A stretch of DNA of 64,000 nucleotides from Dyadobacter fanqingshengii (GTDB taxonomy: Bacteria > Bacteroidota > Bacteroidia > Cytophagales > Spirosomataceae): positions 1,488,001-1,552,000 of the forward strand of contig NZ_CP098806.1 in NCBI RefSeq assembly GCF_023822005.2. Direction: 5' to 3'. The translations under genes were made by a program, and so were the position numbers. A model generated the notes under the pieces. That model ran no database searches. It was not told the origin of the DNA and saw nothing but the letters and a program-made list of their open reading frames with translations. Positions 44,307 through 53,396 of this stretch are shown here, one piece after another. Every line of letters begins with the position of its first letter. Positions within the stretch are counted from its first letter, which is position 1.

Positions 44307-47300
44307 TTAGAAATTGCAGGAAATGCCTATGGTGTACGAACGCTGCGACGGATAAGCACCGTAGTCAATGCCTTGTTGCAGAAGCGATTGTGCGTAAGAA
44401 CTCACCTCGGGATCAAACCCTGTATATTTAGTCAATGTCCATAAGTTGGTTCCTGTCACAAACAATCTCGGGTTCTGGATCGGTCCCAGTTTTGGAAAGG
44501 TGTATGAAAGGCTCAGCATTTTCAGGCGCATAAAACTGCCGTCTTCGAGCATAGTGGAGTTAATGTCCCCGGAGGCAATGCCTCGCTGAATACCCGGATA
44601 TTTCGGATTGTTATGCGGTCTCGATTCTGTGTAGCGGTTGTTATACCAGTCTTCCGATTGATTAAAACCTACGCCGCCGTAGTCGACCACGCCATTATTA
44701 ATGTAAAAACTCGTCAGGTTAAGCACATCATTTCCCACCGAACCTGTGAAGAGCGCATTCAACGAGAATTTTCTCCACGTAAAGTCATTACTCCAACCAA
44801 ATGTGAAGTCCGGTGTGGATTTACCCAACACGACACGGTCGTCTGCGGTGATAATGTCGTCACCATTCGTGTCCTCATAAATCCAGGCTCCATACAGTGG
44901 CGTGCCCTTTGATCCCGGCGGTCTTGGCCCCTCGAATGTGGCGAAAAGCGGGTTGCCATCGCTATCAAATGATGTGGTCTGCGTCAGGCCGGAGACGCGG
45001 AAACCAAAGAAACGTCCTACTTCCTCCCCCGGTGTCAAAATCCCGGAAACACCGCCGAGCAGGTTACCATTTATGCTCACATAGTCGGGCTGGGTCCGCT
45101 CACCCAGGTCTACCAGCGTGTTTACATTGCGAGAGAGGTTAATTCTGGACGAGAATGTCACATTCTTTTTCTGAATGATGTTTGCCTGAATGCTCAACTC
45201 CACGCCTCGGTTACGCATCGTTCCGTAATTGTCGATGATCGTTCCAACACCCGATTGTGTAGGCACTTTTCTGGGTTGGAGCAGATCGGAGGTCACTTTG
45301 TTGTAGTAATCAAAGCTGAAAACCAGCCTGTCGTTCGCCGCATTGAAATCCGCTCCTACATTAAACTGGCGCGTCCGTTCCCATGAAAGGTTCGGGTTGG
45401 CGACCGAGTTCGGGAAAATTCCTGTGTTAATCACACTGCCGTTTCCACCGGGTCCCATTTCATAAAATCCGCTGGTATACTGAGATAGTGAAGAATATGG
45501 TCCAATCGCCTGGCTCCCTGTTTCACCGAAGGATGCCCGCAATTTTGTATTTGAAACAAATGTAACACTCTTCATAAATTCCTCCTGTTCCAGGTTCCAG
45601 GCAAGTGCAACGGACGGGAATATGCCGTATTTATTGTTCGCAGCAAATGCCGAGGCACCATCGATCCTGATGGAAGTGTTCAACACATACTTTCCTTTGA
45701 AAGAATAGTTAGCACGAAGGAAACCCGATTGCAAAATCCGTCGCTCCTTGAACGAACCAATGGCCTGCGATTGCGCACTTCCAATGTTATCCACTCCAAA
45801 AAACGGCACATCGAAGCCCGTATAGTTTGTGCTGACGAATTCAACAATCTGGTCGTTATATTCCACACCTAATGTCGAGTTCAGGTAATGGTCTTTCTTG
45901 AATGTCTTCTCATACTGGAAGTAAGCATTCACATTATAGCTATACGTGTTGGAAGTGTTGTTGCTTCCGCGTCCTTTCACCTGGTTTCCCTCTGCTGTGC
46001 TTGGCGGAAGGAACGCATTTCTCCTTGTTAAGTTCTGGTTACCGCCTAAGCTAACGACAAGCTGTAAACCGTCAACCAGCTTGAAATAATTTTCAATGTT
46101 CAAAACAGAATAGTCATTTTGCGTAACGTCTGTTTTTGCCATTAATTCATTCACCGGATTCGCAAAATAGTAACCCTGATAATTGGGAATACCCAAGCTG
46201 TTATTGCCCAGATAATCTTCCTCCAATGTTGGTGCGGCACGAAGGCCGTCCATCAAACCACCGGAATTAGGCCACGCGCGGGAAGCTGTTACCGCACGAT
46301 TGGACTTTTGTCTAGTAAAAGCAACTTGTCCTTTTACATTATACCAATCATTGACCTCATTGTTCAGATTGACGCGCAAACTAGCCCTCTGGTTATTGGA
46401 ATTAATGATCGTCCCTTTTTCTTTGAGATAGTTACCCGAGATATAGTAGGACGATTTCGGACTGCCGCCGGAGAGGCTCAATGTAATGTCTTCCCGAAAA
46501 CTTGGCTGCGTAACCGCCTGCACCCAATCCGTGTTCGTCAATGTGCTATCCAGGTTTTCAAATGGCGCATTCCGGCCGGAAATCAGGTAACTTTCATTGA
46601 TCGTTTCCGCGTACTGGCGCGAATTCATCATTTTGATCGGATTGGAAATCGTCCCAAAAGAAGTTTTGTTGACCAATTCCACCCGTCCTTCTCCGCGCTT
46701 ACCTGATTTCGTGGTTATTAAAACAACACCATTGGCACCGCGTGATCCGTAAATGGCCGTTGCGGACGCATCTTTCAGAATTTCCATGCTCTCAATGTCG
46801 TTCGGGTTGATGCCGTACAAACCATTTTGCGAATAAGCGCCTGTAAAGTTGGCGCCTGCTTCGCGGTAAGGCGGCATCGGAAATCCGTCGATCACATAAA
46901 GCGGCTCATTGTTTCCGCTCAAAGAGTTGTTTCCTCTGATCCTGACCACCGAAGATGCCCCCGGCTCACCCGAAGATTCCACCACCGAAACCCCCGTTGT
47001 TCGGCCCTGTAATGCCTGATCCACTGTATTAACCACAGCAGATTTATATTCCTGCGACGAAACCCTGGAAGTAGAACTCGCCAGGTCACGTCTGCTTTGT
47101 GCGCCATAACCTACCACCACTACTTCCTGTAAGGCCTTCGCTTCCGGCACCATTTGTACGTTGAACTTAGTCTGGTTTCCAACCGGAACTTCTTTGGCTG
47201 CAAAACCAATAAAACTAAATTCCAGAATCGATCCTTTTGCAGGGACTTTCATTTCAAATGTGCCCTCGGGTGTAGTTTCAGACACAATTTCGGTGCCTTT

Positions 47301-47981
47301 TACCAACACTCTCACACCGGGCAGACCCAACCCTTTTTCATCAACAACCTTCCCCGAAACCGACTTTGCGTCAGCTCCCAATTGCGGGCCTGCTTGCGGG
47401 TTTGCTGAGTCAGATTGCGCCGGTGATGCGGCAGCTGGTGATGCGGTTGATGGTGCTGCGGTCGACGGTGTTGCCGTAGCCGGAGCTGCGGTTGCAGGAG
47501 CAGCGGCTGCCGGTGCAGCGGCTGCCGGAGCAGTTGTCGCTGGCTGTTGCGCGGGAACATTGCCGGTTGGCGCTTGCTGTGGTTTAGTGCTGTCAGGTTT
47601 TGTTGCTCCTGTCGGCGCGGTGCCCGTCGGCGCGCTGCCCACTGGCGTCGTAGCTTGCGGCTGGGCCGTTGAATCGGGCTTTGCGGCGGGTTTTACCAAC
47701 GGATCAAAATTCTGGGTTGGCTTTACTGCCGGAGTAATAGCGTTTGTATCAGTAGATGTTTTTTGCTTTGGGAGCGTGTCATTGGCTGGCTTTTGGACAG
47801 CGGGTGCGGGCTGTGTAACCGGCGTAGGTGATGTGTTTTTTTTAGTGGAATCGGGTGTTGTTTGCTGCGCGTACGTGTGTGTAAACGCAAGCAAGCAGAA
47901 TAAAAGCAAGACCCGACCCCTCTGAAAAATGAGATCGCCCTTACAAGGCTCCACCTCACTTAATCGTTGAGTTGTTTGCAT
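44307..47981 (-). CDS. SusC/RagA-family TonB-dependent outer-membrane transporter with Pro/Ala/Thr-rich N-terminal segment
   Basis: 1224 residues from ATG 47981; the frame is open 21 codons further up, but those residues do not look like an export signal. After a signal peptide (about 1-40, ending HTYAQ) comes a disordered stretch of about 170 residues made of Pro, Ala, Thr and Ser (for example APAAAAPATAAPATATPSTA). Then follow the CarboxypepD_reg-like domain ('SGKVVDEKGLGLPGVRVLVK'), the TonB box/plug region with 'VVVGYGAQSRRDLASSTSRV', 'IRGNNSLSGNNEPLYVIDGF' and 'SATAIYGSRGANGVVLITTK', and the beta-barrel, ending in Phe. The low-complexity segment is not normal for the family. First gene of the operon with the SusD gene. 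Confidence 0.95.
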   Translation of the reverse strand: MQTTQRLSEVEPCKGDLIFQRGRVLLLFCLLAFTHTYAQQTTPDSTKKNTSPTPVTQPAPAVQKPANDTLPKQKTSTDTNAITPAVKPTQNFDPLVKPAAKPDSTAQPQATTPVGSAPTGTAPTGATKPDSTKPQQAPTGNVPAQQPATTAPAAAAPAAAAPATAAPATATPSTAAPSTASPAAASPAQSDSANPQAGPQLGADAKSVSGKVVDEKGLGLPGVRVLVKGTEIVSETTPEGTFEMKVPAKGSILEFSFIGFAAKEVPVGNQTKFNVQMVPEAKALQEVVVVGYGAQSRRDLASSTSRVSSQEYKSAVVNTVDQALQGRTTGVSVVESSGEPGASSVVRIRGNNSLSGNNEPLYVIDGFPMPPYREAGANFTGAYSQNGLYGINPNDIESMEILKDASATAIYGSRGANGVVLITTKSGKRGEGRVELVNKTSFGTISNPIKMMNSRQYAETINESYLISGRNAPFENLDSTLTNTDWVQAVTQPSFREDITLSLSGGSPKSSYYISGNYLKEKGTIINSNNQRASLRVNLNNEVNDWYNVKGQVAFTRQKSNRAVTASRAWPNSGGLMDGLRAAPTLEEDYLGNNSLGIPNYQGYYFANPVNELMAKTDVTQNDYSVLNIENYFKLVDGLQLVVSLGGNQNLTRRNAFLPPSTAEGNQVKGRGSNNTSNTYSYNVNAYFQYEKTFKKDHYLNSTLGVEYNDQIVEFVSTNYTGFDVPFFGVDNIGSAQSQAIGSFKERRILQSGFLRANYSFKGKYVLNTSIRIDGASAFAANNKYGIFPSVALAWNLEQEEFMKSVTFVSNTKLRASFGETGSQAIGPYSSLSQYTSGFYEMGPGGNGSVINTGIFPNSVANPNLSWERTRQFNVGADFNAANDRLVFSFDYYNKVTSDLLQPRKVPTQSGVGTIIDNYGTMRNRGVELSIQANIIQKKNVTFSSRINLSRNVNTLVDLGERTQPDYVSINGNLLGGVSGILTPGEEVGRFFGFRVSGLTQTTSFDSDGNPLFATFEGPRPPGSKGTPLYGAWIYEDTNGDDIITADDRVVLGKSTPDFTFGWSNDFTWRKFSLNALFTGSVGNDVLNLTSFYINNGVVDYGGVGFNQSEDWYNNRYTESRPHNNPKYPGIQRGIASGDINSTMLEDGSFMRLKMLSLSYTFPKLGPIQNPRLFVTGTNLWTLTKYTGFDPEVSSYAQSLLQQGIDYGAYPSQRSYTIGISCNF

Positions 47982-48301
47982 ATTTATCGTTTGGCTAGGT
48001 GATAGGACTGTGTCCCGAAAATGAGTAAGTACAGTAATCGACAAAAATCATACCGTTATGTTTCCAGCGGTGATAAAGAGACATTGCCAGGTGCTAACCT
48101 ATGCAAGTATATGTAAGCGGCGGTTACAAAATTTCCTCCGGATTTCTCGCTATGATAATTTTTTATTTTCCAAATTAATACTCAATCGGATGTGATAATT
48201 TTTGGAAACAACCGTAGTAAGATTACATTTGTCAAAATGCCCATAACTCCCGGGATTAAGATTTGCTTTGTTAAGAGGAGTGCAAGAAACTAAATACAAC
48301 C
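47982..48301. other. Divergent control region between susC-type gene and unknown gene
   Basis: 320 nt without a coding sequence. The left part is a long leader for the SusC gene (minus strand) with a GGGAC-ACA-GTCC mini-hairpin (48005-48015 region); no perfect promoter for it is visible. The right part holds the strong plus-strand promoter at 48201-48231. Confidence 0.5.
48201..48231 (+). promoter_or_regulatory. Strong consensus Bacteroidota promoter
   Basis: TTTG (48201-48204, preceded by more T), a 19-nt spacer, then a perfect TACATTTG (48224-48231). Transcription should begin near 48237, giving a leader of about 65 nt before the ATG at 48302. This is the best consensus match in the window. 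Confidence 0.65.
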
Positions 48302-48697
48302 ATGAGCCAGGAACAACTGCTAACCGCCGATTATATTGATTCTCAGATAGGAAATGTAATCGAATACTATATCCGCTGGGAATTTGAAGAAGATCCTTTT
48401 TTCGGAAAAGCGAGGATCAAAGGCTTGGTAGATGACGACTTTGGCAAATTGAAAATTATCTGTGACGTAATAGAGGGAAGCGACCTGGAACTGGCGTATG
48501 AGGAAGAGGAAGTATTTATGTACTCTGATAACCATCCGATCTACGTCGGCACGCTGCCCGAAATATATTCGGCCAACTGGGTAAGCACTGATGGCAAAAA
48601 GAAGAAACAGATTTTCATTTCCCCGCCTAACGAAAATGCCAAGGAATTTGCCATTACGCAAACAAACAGCAAAGTCGTTGTGAAAAGAATTTACTAA
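48302..48697 (+). CDS. Cytosolic protein of unknown function
   Basis: 131 residues, no signal peptide, acidic N-terminal half with a mixture of predicted helices and strands ('TADYIDSQIGNVIEYYIRWE', 'GKLKIICDVIEGSDLELAYE', 'KKKKQIFISPPNENAKEFAI'). No motif or family that I recognise. The coding sequence is supported by an excellent promoter, a normal-length leader and a strong terminator directly after the stop. It stands alone, divergent from the susC gene. Confidence 0.7.
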   Translation: MSQEQLLTADYIDSQIGNVIEYYIRWEFEEDPFFGKARIKGLVDDDFGKLKIICDVIEGSDLELAYEEEEVFMYSDNHPIYVGTLPEIYSANWVSTDGKKKKQIFISPPNENAKEFAITQTNSKVVVKRIY

Positions 48698-48707
48698 TTA
48701 TTGAATC

Positions 48708-48758
48708 AAAAAAATCGGCTTAACCTACTTGTTATAAGTGGTTAAGCCGATTTTTTTT
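48708..48758. terminator. Strong bidirectional intrinsic terminator
   Basis: ATCGGCTTAACC (48714-48725) pairs perfectly with GGTTAAGCCGAT (48740-48751), with a further ACTT/AAGT pair inside; A-run before, T-run after. It serves both convergent genes. Confidence 0.92.
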
Positions 48759-48770
48759 GTGCTTTGTCTC

Positions 48771-50918
48771 CTAATGTTTGACGACCTTCTTCGTCAGCAC
48801 CCGGTCTTCAAATTCTGCTTTGACAATGTACAGGCCGCTGGCGAAATTCGTCAGATCAAAGTCATATACATTGCTGCTTACTTCCCCAGTGATTTTTTGT
48901 TCAGCGATCTTTTGCCCTGAAACATTGTAAACCGACACGGACTGTAATCCCTCCGGATGCGGGTAAAACTGCACCGAAATCTGTCCGCTGGTTGGATTAG
49001 GCGTTACGAGGAACCCTGCTTCCTTTAAATTTGGGTTGACGGTAACCGTCCGGATATTAATGTCATCGAGAAAAATATCATTCTCATTTCCATTTGTATT
49101 CAAAAATGCAATCAGCACTTCGCCCTGGTTAATGTAGTTGCTAATGTTGATCTGTTCACTCCGCCACTCGTTCGCATTCGGTGTGAATGCTGTGCGCGTA
49201 GCCGCATTGCGGGTGATCAGCGAAGGTCCCCATTTCTTGTAAACGCTGGTGTATGTCTGGCCGCAATCGGTGCTGATCATGACTTGTAATGTATCCCAGA
49301 CATTGCCCTGGACAGTCGAATTAGTGTAAGTTGCAGCCGCTAGCTGGAATGATACAAATGCAGAGTCTGCTCCGGCAATGTTCACCGTCGGTGCCCGCAA
49401 GTAATCGCGCTCGCCAATTGCTTCGTTACCGAAGTTGGAGATCTTCACGGAAGCTGTGCCGGTTTTGGCAGCAGATGTCGTCTTTTCCCAGGTTGTGCCG
49501 GCATCCTCGTTAACAATGTCCCAACCCTGTGGCGGGAATAGGCTCTCAAAACTCTCAACTACAGGCGCTGCGAACGGTTCATAATATGTAAAGGACAGAC
49601 TCAGCTCATCATTCACGGTGTTCTCATCAGCTGCTCCATTCGGATTGGATGTGTAAATGGTTAGCACATGATTGCCCTCCACGGTCGAAAGTGCAGGCAA
49701 ATTGACTGTCGTTTCTGCAAAAGTCGCCAGCGAACCTGTCCACCGGAACGTCTGCACAGTGCCATCGTCAATCACCGCATTGATCGTCACCGAAGTAAGC
49801 GTCTCGCTTCCCCGGTTTACCAGGACCACCTGCGGGGTTAATGCATTGGCGCATATGCGCTGGTCGGGCCGCGTAATGGTTTTGAGCGACGCATCCTTAT
49901 TTTTCAGGTTCAGAGGCGTGCAGGCGTCGGAACTGGCGAGGGCCAATCTCGACAATTGAAAAGAAGCATCCATCCGCTCGACCTGACCTTTCGTAAACAT
50001 GATCAGGCAGTTGTCGGAAGTGTAATCCATATAATTCTGATACATGACGCCCGGTGCGGTCGGGGTGCAGTTATCGGTTTTGATGCCCGTTGGGCAAGTG
50101 CCGGTGCTGTTGGTCTGATTGGGCGTATCGGCCACTTCATCGCTTCCGTTGCAACTGCCGTTATCATCGCCCCAAATATGATACAGGTTAAAATAATGTC
50201 CCAGTTCGTGCGTGAGCGTCTTGCCGGCATTATAACCTGCCACACTTCCGCCGGGCAAGCTGCCGAAGTCAATAACAACCCCTTGTTCGTCGGGTACACC
50301 ATCGTCAGGGAATGTCGCATATCCCAGGGTTCCGCCAGACAGATCACAGATCCAGATATTAAGATAACGGTTCGGATCCCAGGCATCAGCGCCACCTGTT
50401 TCGGAATGTTTCACAAGATTGGTTGTGTAATCAAAATTTGCCCGCGTAGTGTTATATCGCTCAATTCCTGTTGTTGGTCTTTCGTCAGGTGTGCGTTGCG
50501 CGAGGCAAAACTGAGTGCCCGATTGCCCGAACAAGGCCCTGAAATGGGCCGGCACGCGGCTTGCACTTGCGTTTGTACCCGCGTAATCTCTGTTGATCGT
50601 GTCGAGCTGCGCCAGGATCTGCGCATCCGTAATCAGCGATTGGCGGTTTGAAACAACGTGAAAAACGACCGGAATTGTAACATCCGCATTGGTTTTCAAA
50701 GATTTGCCCGAAATGCTTCTGGCCTGGATCGCTTGTTTGAGACGCAGTTCACGCTGGTCGAACATGATTTTGAGCGTCGGCTGCTTTGAAAACCTGAGAT
50801 TAAGCAGATCCATCGTTCCGCATTTTTCCTGCGCGCGTACAGGAGCGCTCTGCACGAGAGAAAGTACGATCAGCAGGCCGACAAGAAGATATTTTAAGTT
50901 CAGTAAAGAGTATCGCAT
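48771..50918 (-). CDS. Secreted M43-family zinc metalloprotease with type IX sorting domain
   Basis: 715 residues. Signal peptide about 1-30 (ending VRAQ). The protease domain (about 80-330) is of the pappalysin/M43 type: zinc site HELGHYFNLYH, Met-turn near 'YQNYMDYTSDNCLIMFTKGQ', and 'IPVVFHVV' at its start. Then follow a CARDB-like domain ('LVNRGSETLTSVTINAVIDD') and a MAM/jelly-roll-like domain. The last about 75 residues are a type A T9SS C-terminal domain: 'VTPNPTSGQISVQFYPHPEG' and, at the end, 'SGLYIVKAEFEDRVLTKKVV'. It is exported through the Sec system, then through T9SS to the cell surface or medium, where it degrades proteins. Confidence 0.94.
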   Translation of the reverse strand: MRYSLLNLKYLLVGLLIVLSLVQSAPVRAQEKCGTMDLLNLRFSKQPTLKIMFDQRELRLKQAIQARSISGKSLKTNADVTIPVVFHVVSNRQSLITDAQILAQLDTINRDYAGTNASASRVPAHFRALFGQSGTQFCLAQRTPDERPTTGIERYNTTRANFDYTTNLVKHSETGGADAWDPNRYLNIWICDLSGGTLGYATFPDDGVPDEQGVVIDFGSLPGGSVAGYNAGKTLTHELGHYFNLYHIWGDDNGSCNGSDEVADTPNQTNSTGTCPTGIKTDNCTPTAPGVMYQNYMDYTSDNCLIMFTKGQVERMDASFQLSRLALASSDACTPLNLKNKDASLKTITRPDQRICANALTPQVVLVNRGSETLTSVTINAVIDDGTVQTFRWTGSLATFAETTVNLPALSTVEGNHVLTIYTSNPNGAADENTVNDELSLSFTYYEPFAAPVVESFESLFPPQGWDIVNEDAGTTWEKTTSAAKTGTASVKISNFGNEAIGERDYLRAPTVNIAGADSAFVSFQLAAATYTNSTVQGNVWDTLQVMISTDCGQTYTSVYKKWGPSLITRNAATRTAFTPNANEWRSEQINISNYINQGEVLIAFLNTNGNENDIFLDDINIRTVTVNPNLKEAGFLVTPNPTSGQISVQFYPHPEGLQSVSVYNVSGQKIAEQKITGEVSSNVYDFDLTNFASGLYIVKAEFEDRVLTKKVVKH

Positions 50919-51072
50919 TATGGAAACGGCGGGAAACAGATTATGGTAAAAAACAAGTTTGTGGTTACAGCACTGCCGGTTTTAAGTGTACTTACGTAAA
51001 AAAACCTCCAAGTGATGCGAATTCTTAATTATTTAATTTGTTTATCTTAAAATCATACCCAGATTTTTGTTC

Positions 51073-52179
51073 ATGAGCGAACATCCTGTTTCACCGACAC
51101 GCAAGATAATCCATATTGACATGGATGCATTTTACGCGTCCGTAGAACAGCGTGATTTTCCTGAATACCAGGGCAAGCCGCTCGCAGTTGGAGGCTCCCC
51201 TACCGGCCGTGGCGTGGTGGCGACAGCGAGTTATGAGGCGCGAAAATTTGGCGTTCGTTCGGCAATGTCTTCGCGGAAGGCAATCCAGTTATGTCCGCAC
51301 ATTATATTTGTCCGACCCCGTTTTGAAGTTTATAAGGCCGTTTCTACGCATATCAGGGAGATTTTCTCCCGTTACACCGATCTCATCGAGCCGCTTTCAC
51401 TGGACGAAGCATTCCTGGATGTGACGGAAGATAAACTGGCAATTGGCTCTGCATTGGAAATTGCGGAACAGATCAAAACTGCCATCAAAACAGAATTGAA
51501 CCTAACTGCCTCGGCCGGAATTTCTGTAAATAAATTTGTTGCAAAAATCGCATCGGACATCAATAAACCGGACGGGTTAACCTTCATTGGGCCTTCCAAA
51601 GTGGAGGCATTTATCAATGCACTGCCGGTCGAAAAATTTTTTGGCGTGGGCAAGGTTACCGCAGATAAAATGAAACGGATGCAGCTTTTTACAGGTGCCG
51701 ATCTTAAAAAATTGTCTGAAAATGATCTGGTAAAGCATTTTGGCAAAACAGGGCATTTCTTTTACAAAATTGTGAGGGGAATTGATAACCGGGAAGTACA
51801 AACCGAACGGGAAACCAAATCGCTCGGTGCGGAGGACACATTTATGTATGATCTCTCCACCATCGAGGAAATGCATAAAGAACTTGACAAAATCGCCGTG
51901 ACCGTCTCTAATCGCTTGCAAAAGAAGCAACTTAAAGGCAGGACGATCACATTGAAAATTAAATACAGTGATTTTACCCAAATCACCAGAAACCATTCAT
52001 TTGGCTCACCCGTTGACGATCTGGACATTATCCTGGAAACGGCAAAAGATTTATTGGCGAAAGTAGATATGGCAGAAAAGCCTGTGCGATTGCTGGGCAT
52101 ATCGCTGTCGAATTTCGGTGAGCTTGAAATCCGTTCGAGAAGAGCAAAAGACTCGGGTCAGCTCGAACTTTTCGGCTAA
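51073..52179 (+). CDS. dinB: DNA polymerase IV (Y-family translesion polymerase)
   Basis: 368 residues from ATG 51073; a TTG two codons earlier is less likely. Y-family motifs are clear: 'IIHIDMDAFYASVEQRDFPE' (first catalytic Asp), 'GVVATASYEARKFGVRSAMS', 'IEPLSLDEAFLDVTED' (Asp-Glu catalytic pair) and 'TASAGISVNKFVAKIASDIN'. It ends in QLELFG, a clamp-binding peptide that recruits it to the replication clamp. It copies past damaged bases with low fidelity. No LexA-type box is evident upstream. The DAC-domain protein gene lies convergent, 32 nt away. It is not related to the DinB-like YfiT-type proteins elsewhere in the window despite the shared name. Confidence 0.96.
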   Translation: MSEHPVSPTRKIIHIDMDAFYASVEQRDFPEYQGKPLAVGGSPTGRGVVATASYEARKFGVRSAMSSRKAIQLCPHIIFVRPRFEVYKAVSTHIREIFSRYTDLIEPLSLDEAFLDVTEDKLAIGSALEIAEQIKTAIKTELNLTASAGISVNKFVAKIASDINKPDGLTFIGPSKVEAFINALPVEKFFGVGKVTADKMKRMQLFTGADLKKLSENDLVKHFGKTGHFFYKIVRGIDNREVQTERETKSLGAEDTFMYDLSTIEEMHKELDKIAVTVSNRLQKKQLKGRTITLKIKYSDFTQITRNHSFGSPVDDLDIILETAKDLLAKVDMAEKPVRLLGISLSNFGELEIRSRRAKDSGQLELFG

Positions 52180-52211
52180 CCCAAATCCATACTCATTATA
52201 AGCATACACTT

Positions 52212-53396
52212 TTACAACAACAATGCATCCACCCGGTGCGCCTGTACTTTTCCCTCGCAAGGTGCCCAGGAAAAAATCGTGAACCGGCCATCCTGAGATG
52301 CGACAAGCGCAATGGCATCGTGCTGATCGAACACAAACTGGGCGGCTGACAAGTGACGCGTGCCGCCTTGCTGCACCGGATGCACAACTACTCCCACGTT
52401 CCCTATAACCGGTTCCGTTACCAGCATTTCCTCTACCGGATGGCCATCTGCCGCCCTTCCGATCTTGGCCCCAAACGCCAGAAGCTCATATTTATCATTT
52501 ATGATCGTCGCGCCATCCACGGCGGTTAACCCGGCAAGGCCATCGATCGCCGAGCTCAGCTGTGATTGCCAGCCAATCGGATTAGGGTTTTCGATGTATT
52601 TTTTGTTCAGGTCTGCGAGCTCCGAAAATGCCGGCTGCACATGATATGTAATCGGATGAATGATGGATTTTCGCCAATCGTCTTTTCCATTGGGCACAAC
52701 AAGTAAAATACCTCCCCGCTCATGGGCACGCATGGAAACCGCCAGCTGCACAAGCAGGTTGAGCGAATCGCTCCACAACCGGGACGATGTAAAACCGATC
52801 ATTGAGTTGATCACAGAAGGACAGTCGCGCGCCTTACCGCTGTTTTCGTCCACTATCTTAACCTGGTCGCCCTTTAAAACGGCGACGTTGACGAACTTTC
52901 CAAAACCATCGACACGGCGGTGCTTGATGACGAGCATACCAGGTTCCACCACTTCCAGCACAAAACACAAACCCGGGATCACCCGGGTTGTTCCCCAGAT
53001 CCGCAGCTCATTCCCTTCCAGCCAAACACCCAGATGTATCCCTGAACGCTCAACAGCAGGCGCGAGCTTGGTAAGGATATTCGCTGTCAAGGACAGTTTC
53101 TCACTGAAAATGAGCGGGTTTTCGGCACATTCGGGCGGAAGAAACGCGATGGAGACTTTCGGTGACCGGCCCTCTTCCCTACGCAAGCTGGCCCAGAATG
53201 TGGTATCAATGATCGTTTCAATCGTTTTCGCGTCAGGTTTCGGCGCTAGTTCCTGATCATAATGGGTTTGCACGGACAAATGATGGCGCTCGAAATGGCT
53301 CTCGACGAGACCCGCCACGGCCCGCGCCGCTTTATATGTGGTGCCAGAAACAGGATCCCCTGCAAGGGTGTCGGCTCCGAAGTTATTGATCATCAT
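52212..53396 (-). CDS. DACNV sensor plus DAC-type (diadenylate-cyclase-like) protein
   Basis: 394 residues from ATG 53396; a GTG at 53405 would add three residues. The N-terminal about 270 residues resemble the DACNV domain, predicted to be a sensor attached to DisA-type domains. The C-terminal about 120 residues look like a DisA_N/DAC catalytic domain: DGA motif in 'DGATIINDKYELLAFGAKI' (Asp294) and the ATP-contacting TRH of 'GGTRHLSAAQFVFDQHDAIA' (Arg347-His348). In known diadenylate cyclases the motif is RHR; here the third residue is Leu349, so activity or substrate may differ. If active, it would make c-di-AMP or a related dinucleotide. No signal peptide or membrane span, so cytosolic. 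No effector gene is adjacent; domain calls are from motif reading. Confidence 0.7.
   Translation of the reverse strand: MMINNFGADTLAGDPVSGTTYKAARAVAGLVESHFERHHLSVQTHYDQELAPKPDAKTIETIIDTTFWASLRREEGRSPKVSIAFLPPECAENPLIFSEKLSLTANILTKLAPAVERSGIHLGVWLEGNELRIWGTTRVIPGLCFVLEVVEPGMLVIKHRRVDGFGKFVNVAVLKGDQVKIVDENSGKARDCPSVINSMIGFTSSRLWSDSLNLLVQLAVSMRAHERGGILLVVPNGKDDWRKSIIHPITYHVQPAFSELADLNKKYIENPNPIGWQSQLSSAIDGLAGLTAVDGATIINDKYELLAFGAKIGRAADGHPVEEMLVTEPVIGNVGVVVHPVQQGGTRHLSAAQFVFDQHDAIALVASQDGRFTIFSWAPCEGKVQAHRVDALLL

Noticed and set aside
47161..47925. 254-codon open frame on the plus strand inside the SusC gene
   Set aside because: It is antisense to the Pro/Ala/Thr-rich segment; GC-rich repetitive codons leave the opposite strand open. 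The product is Ala/Gly/Val-rich with no domain, and the SusC reading is continuous and certain.
49956..50651. 231-codon open frame antisense to the M43 protease
   Set aside because: It is opposite the zinc site and catalytic domain; no motif of its own.
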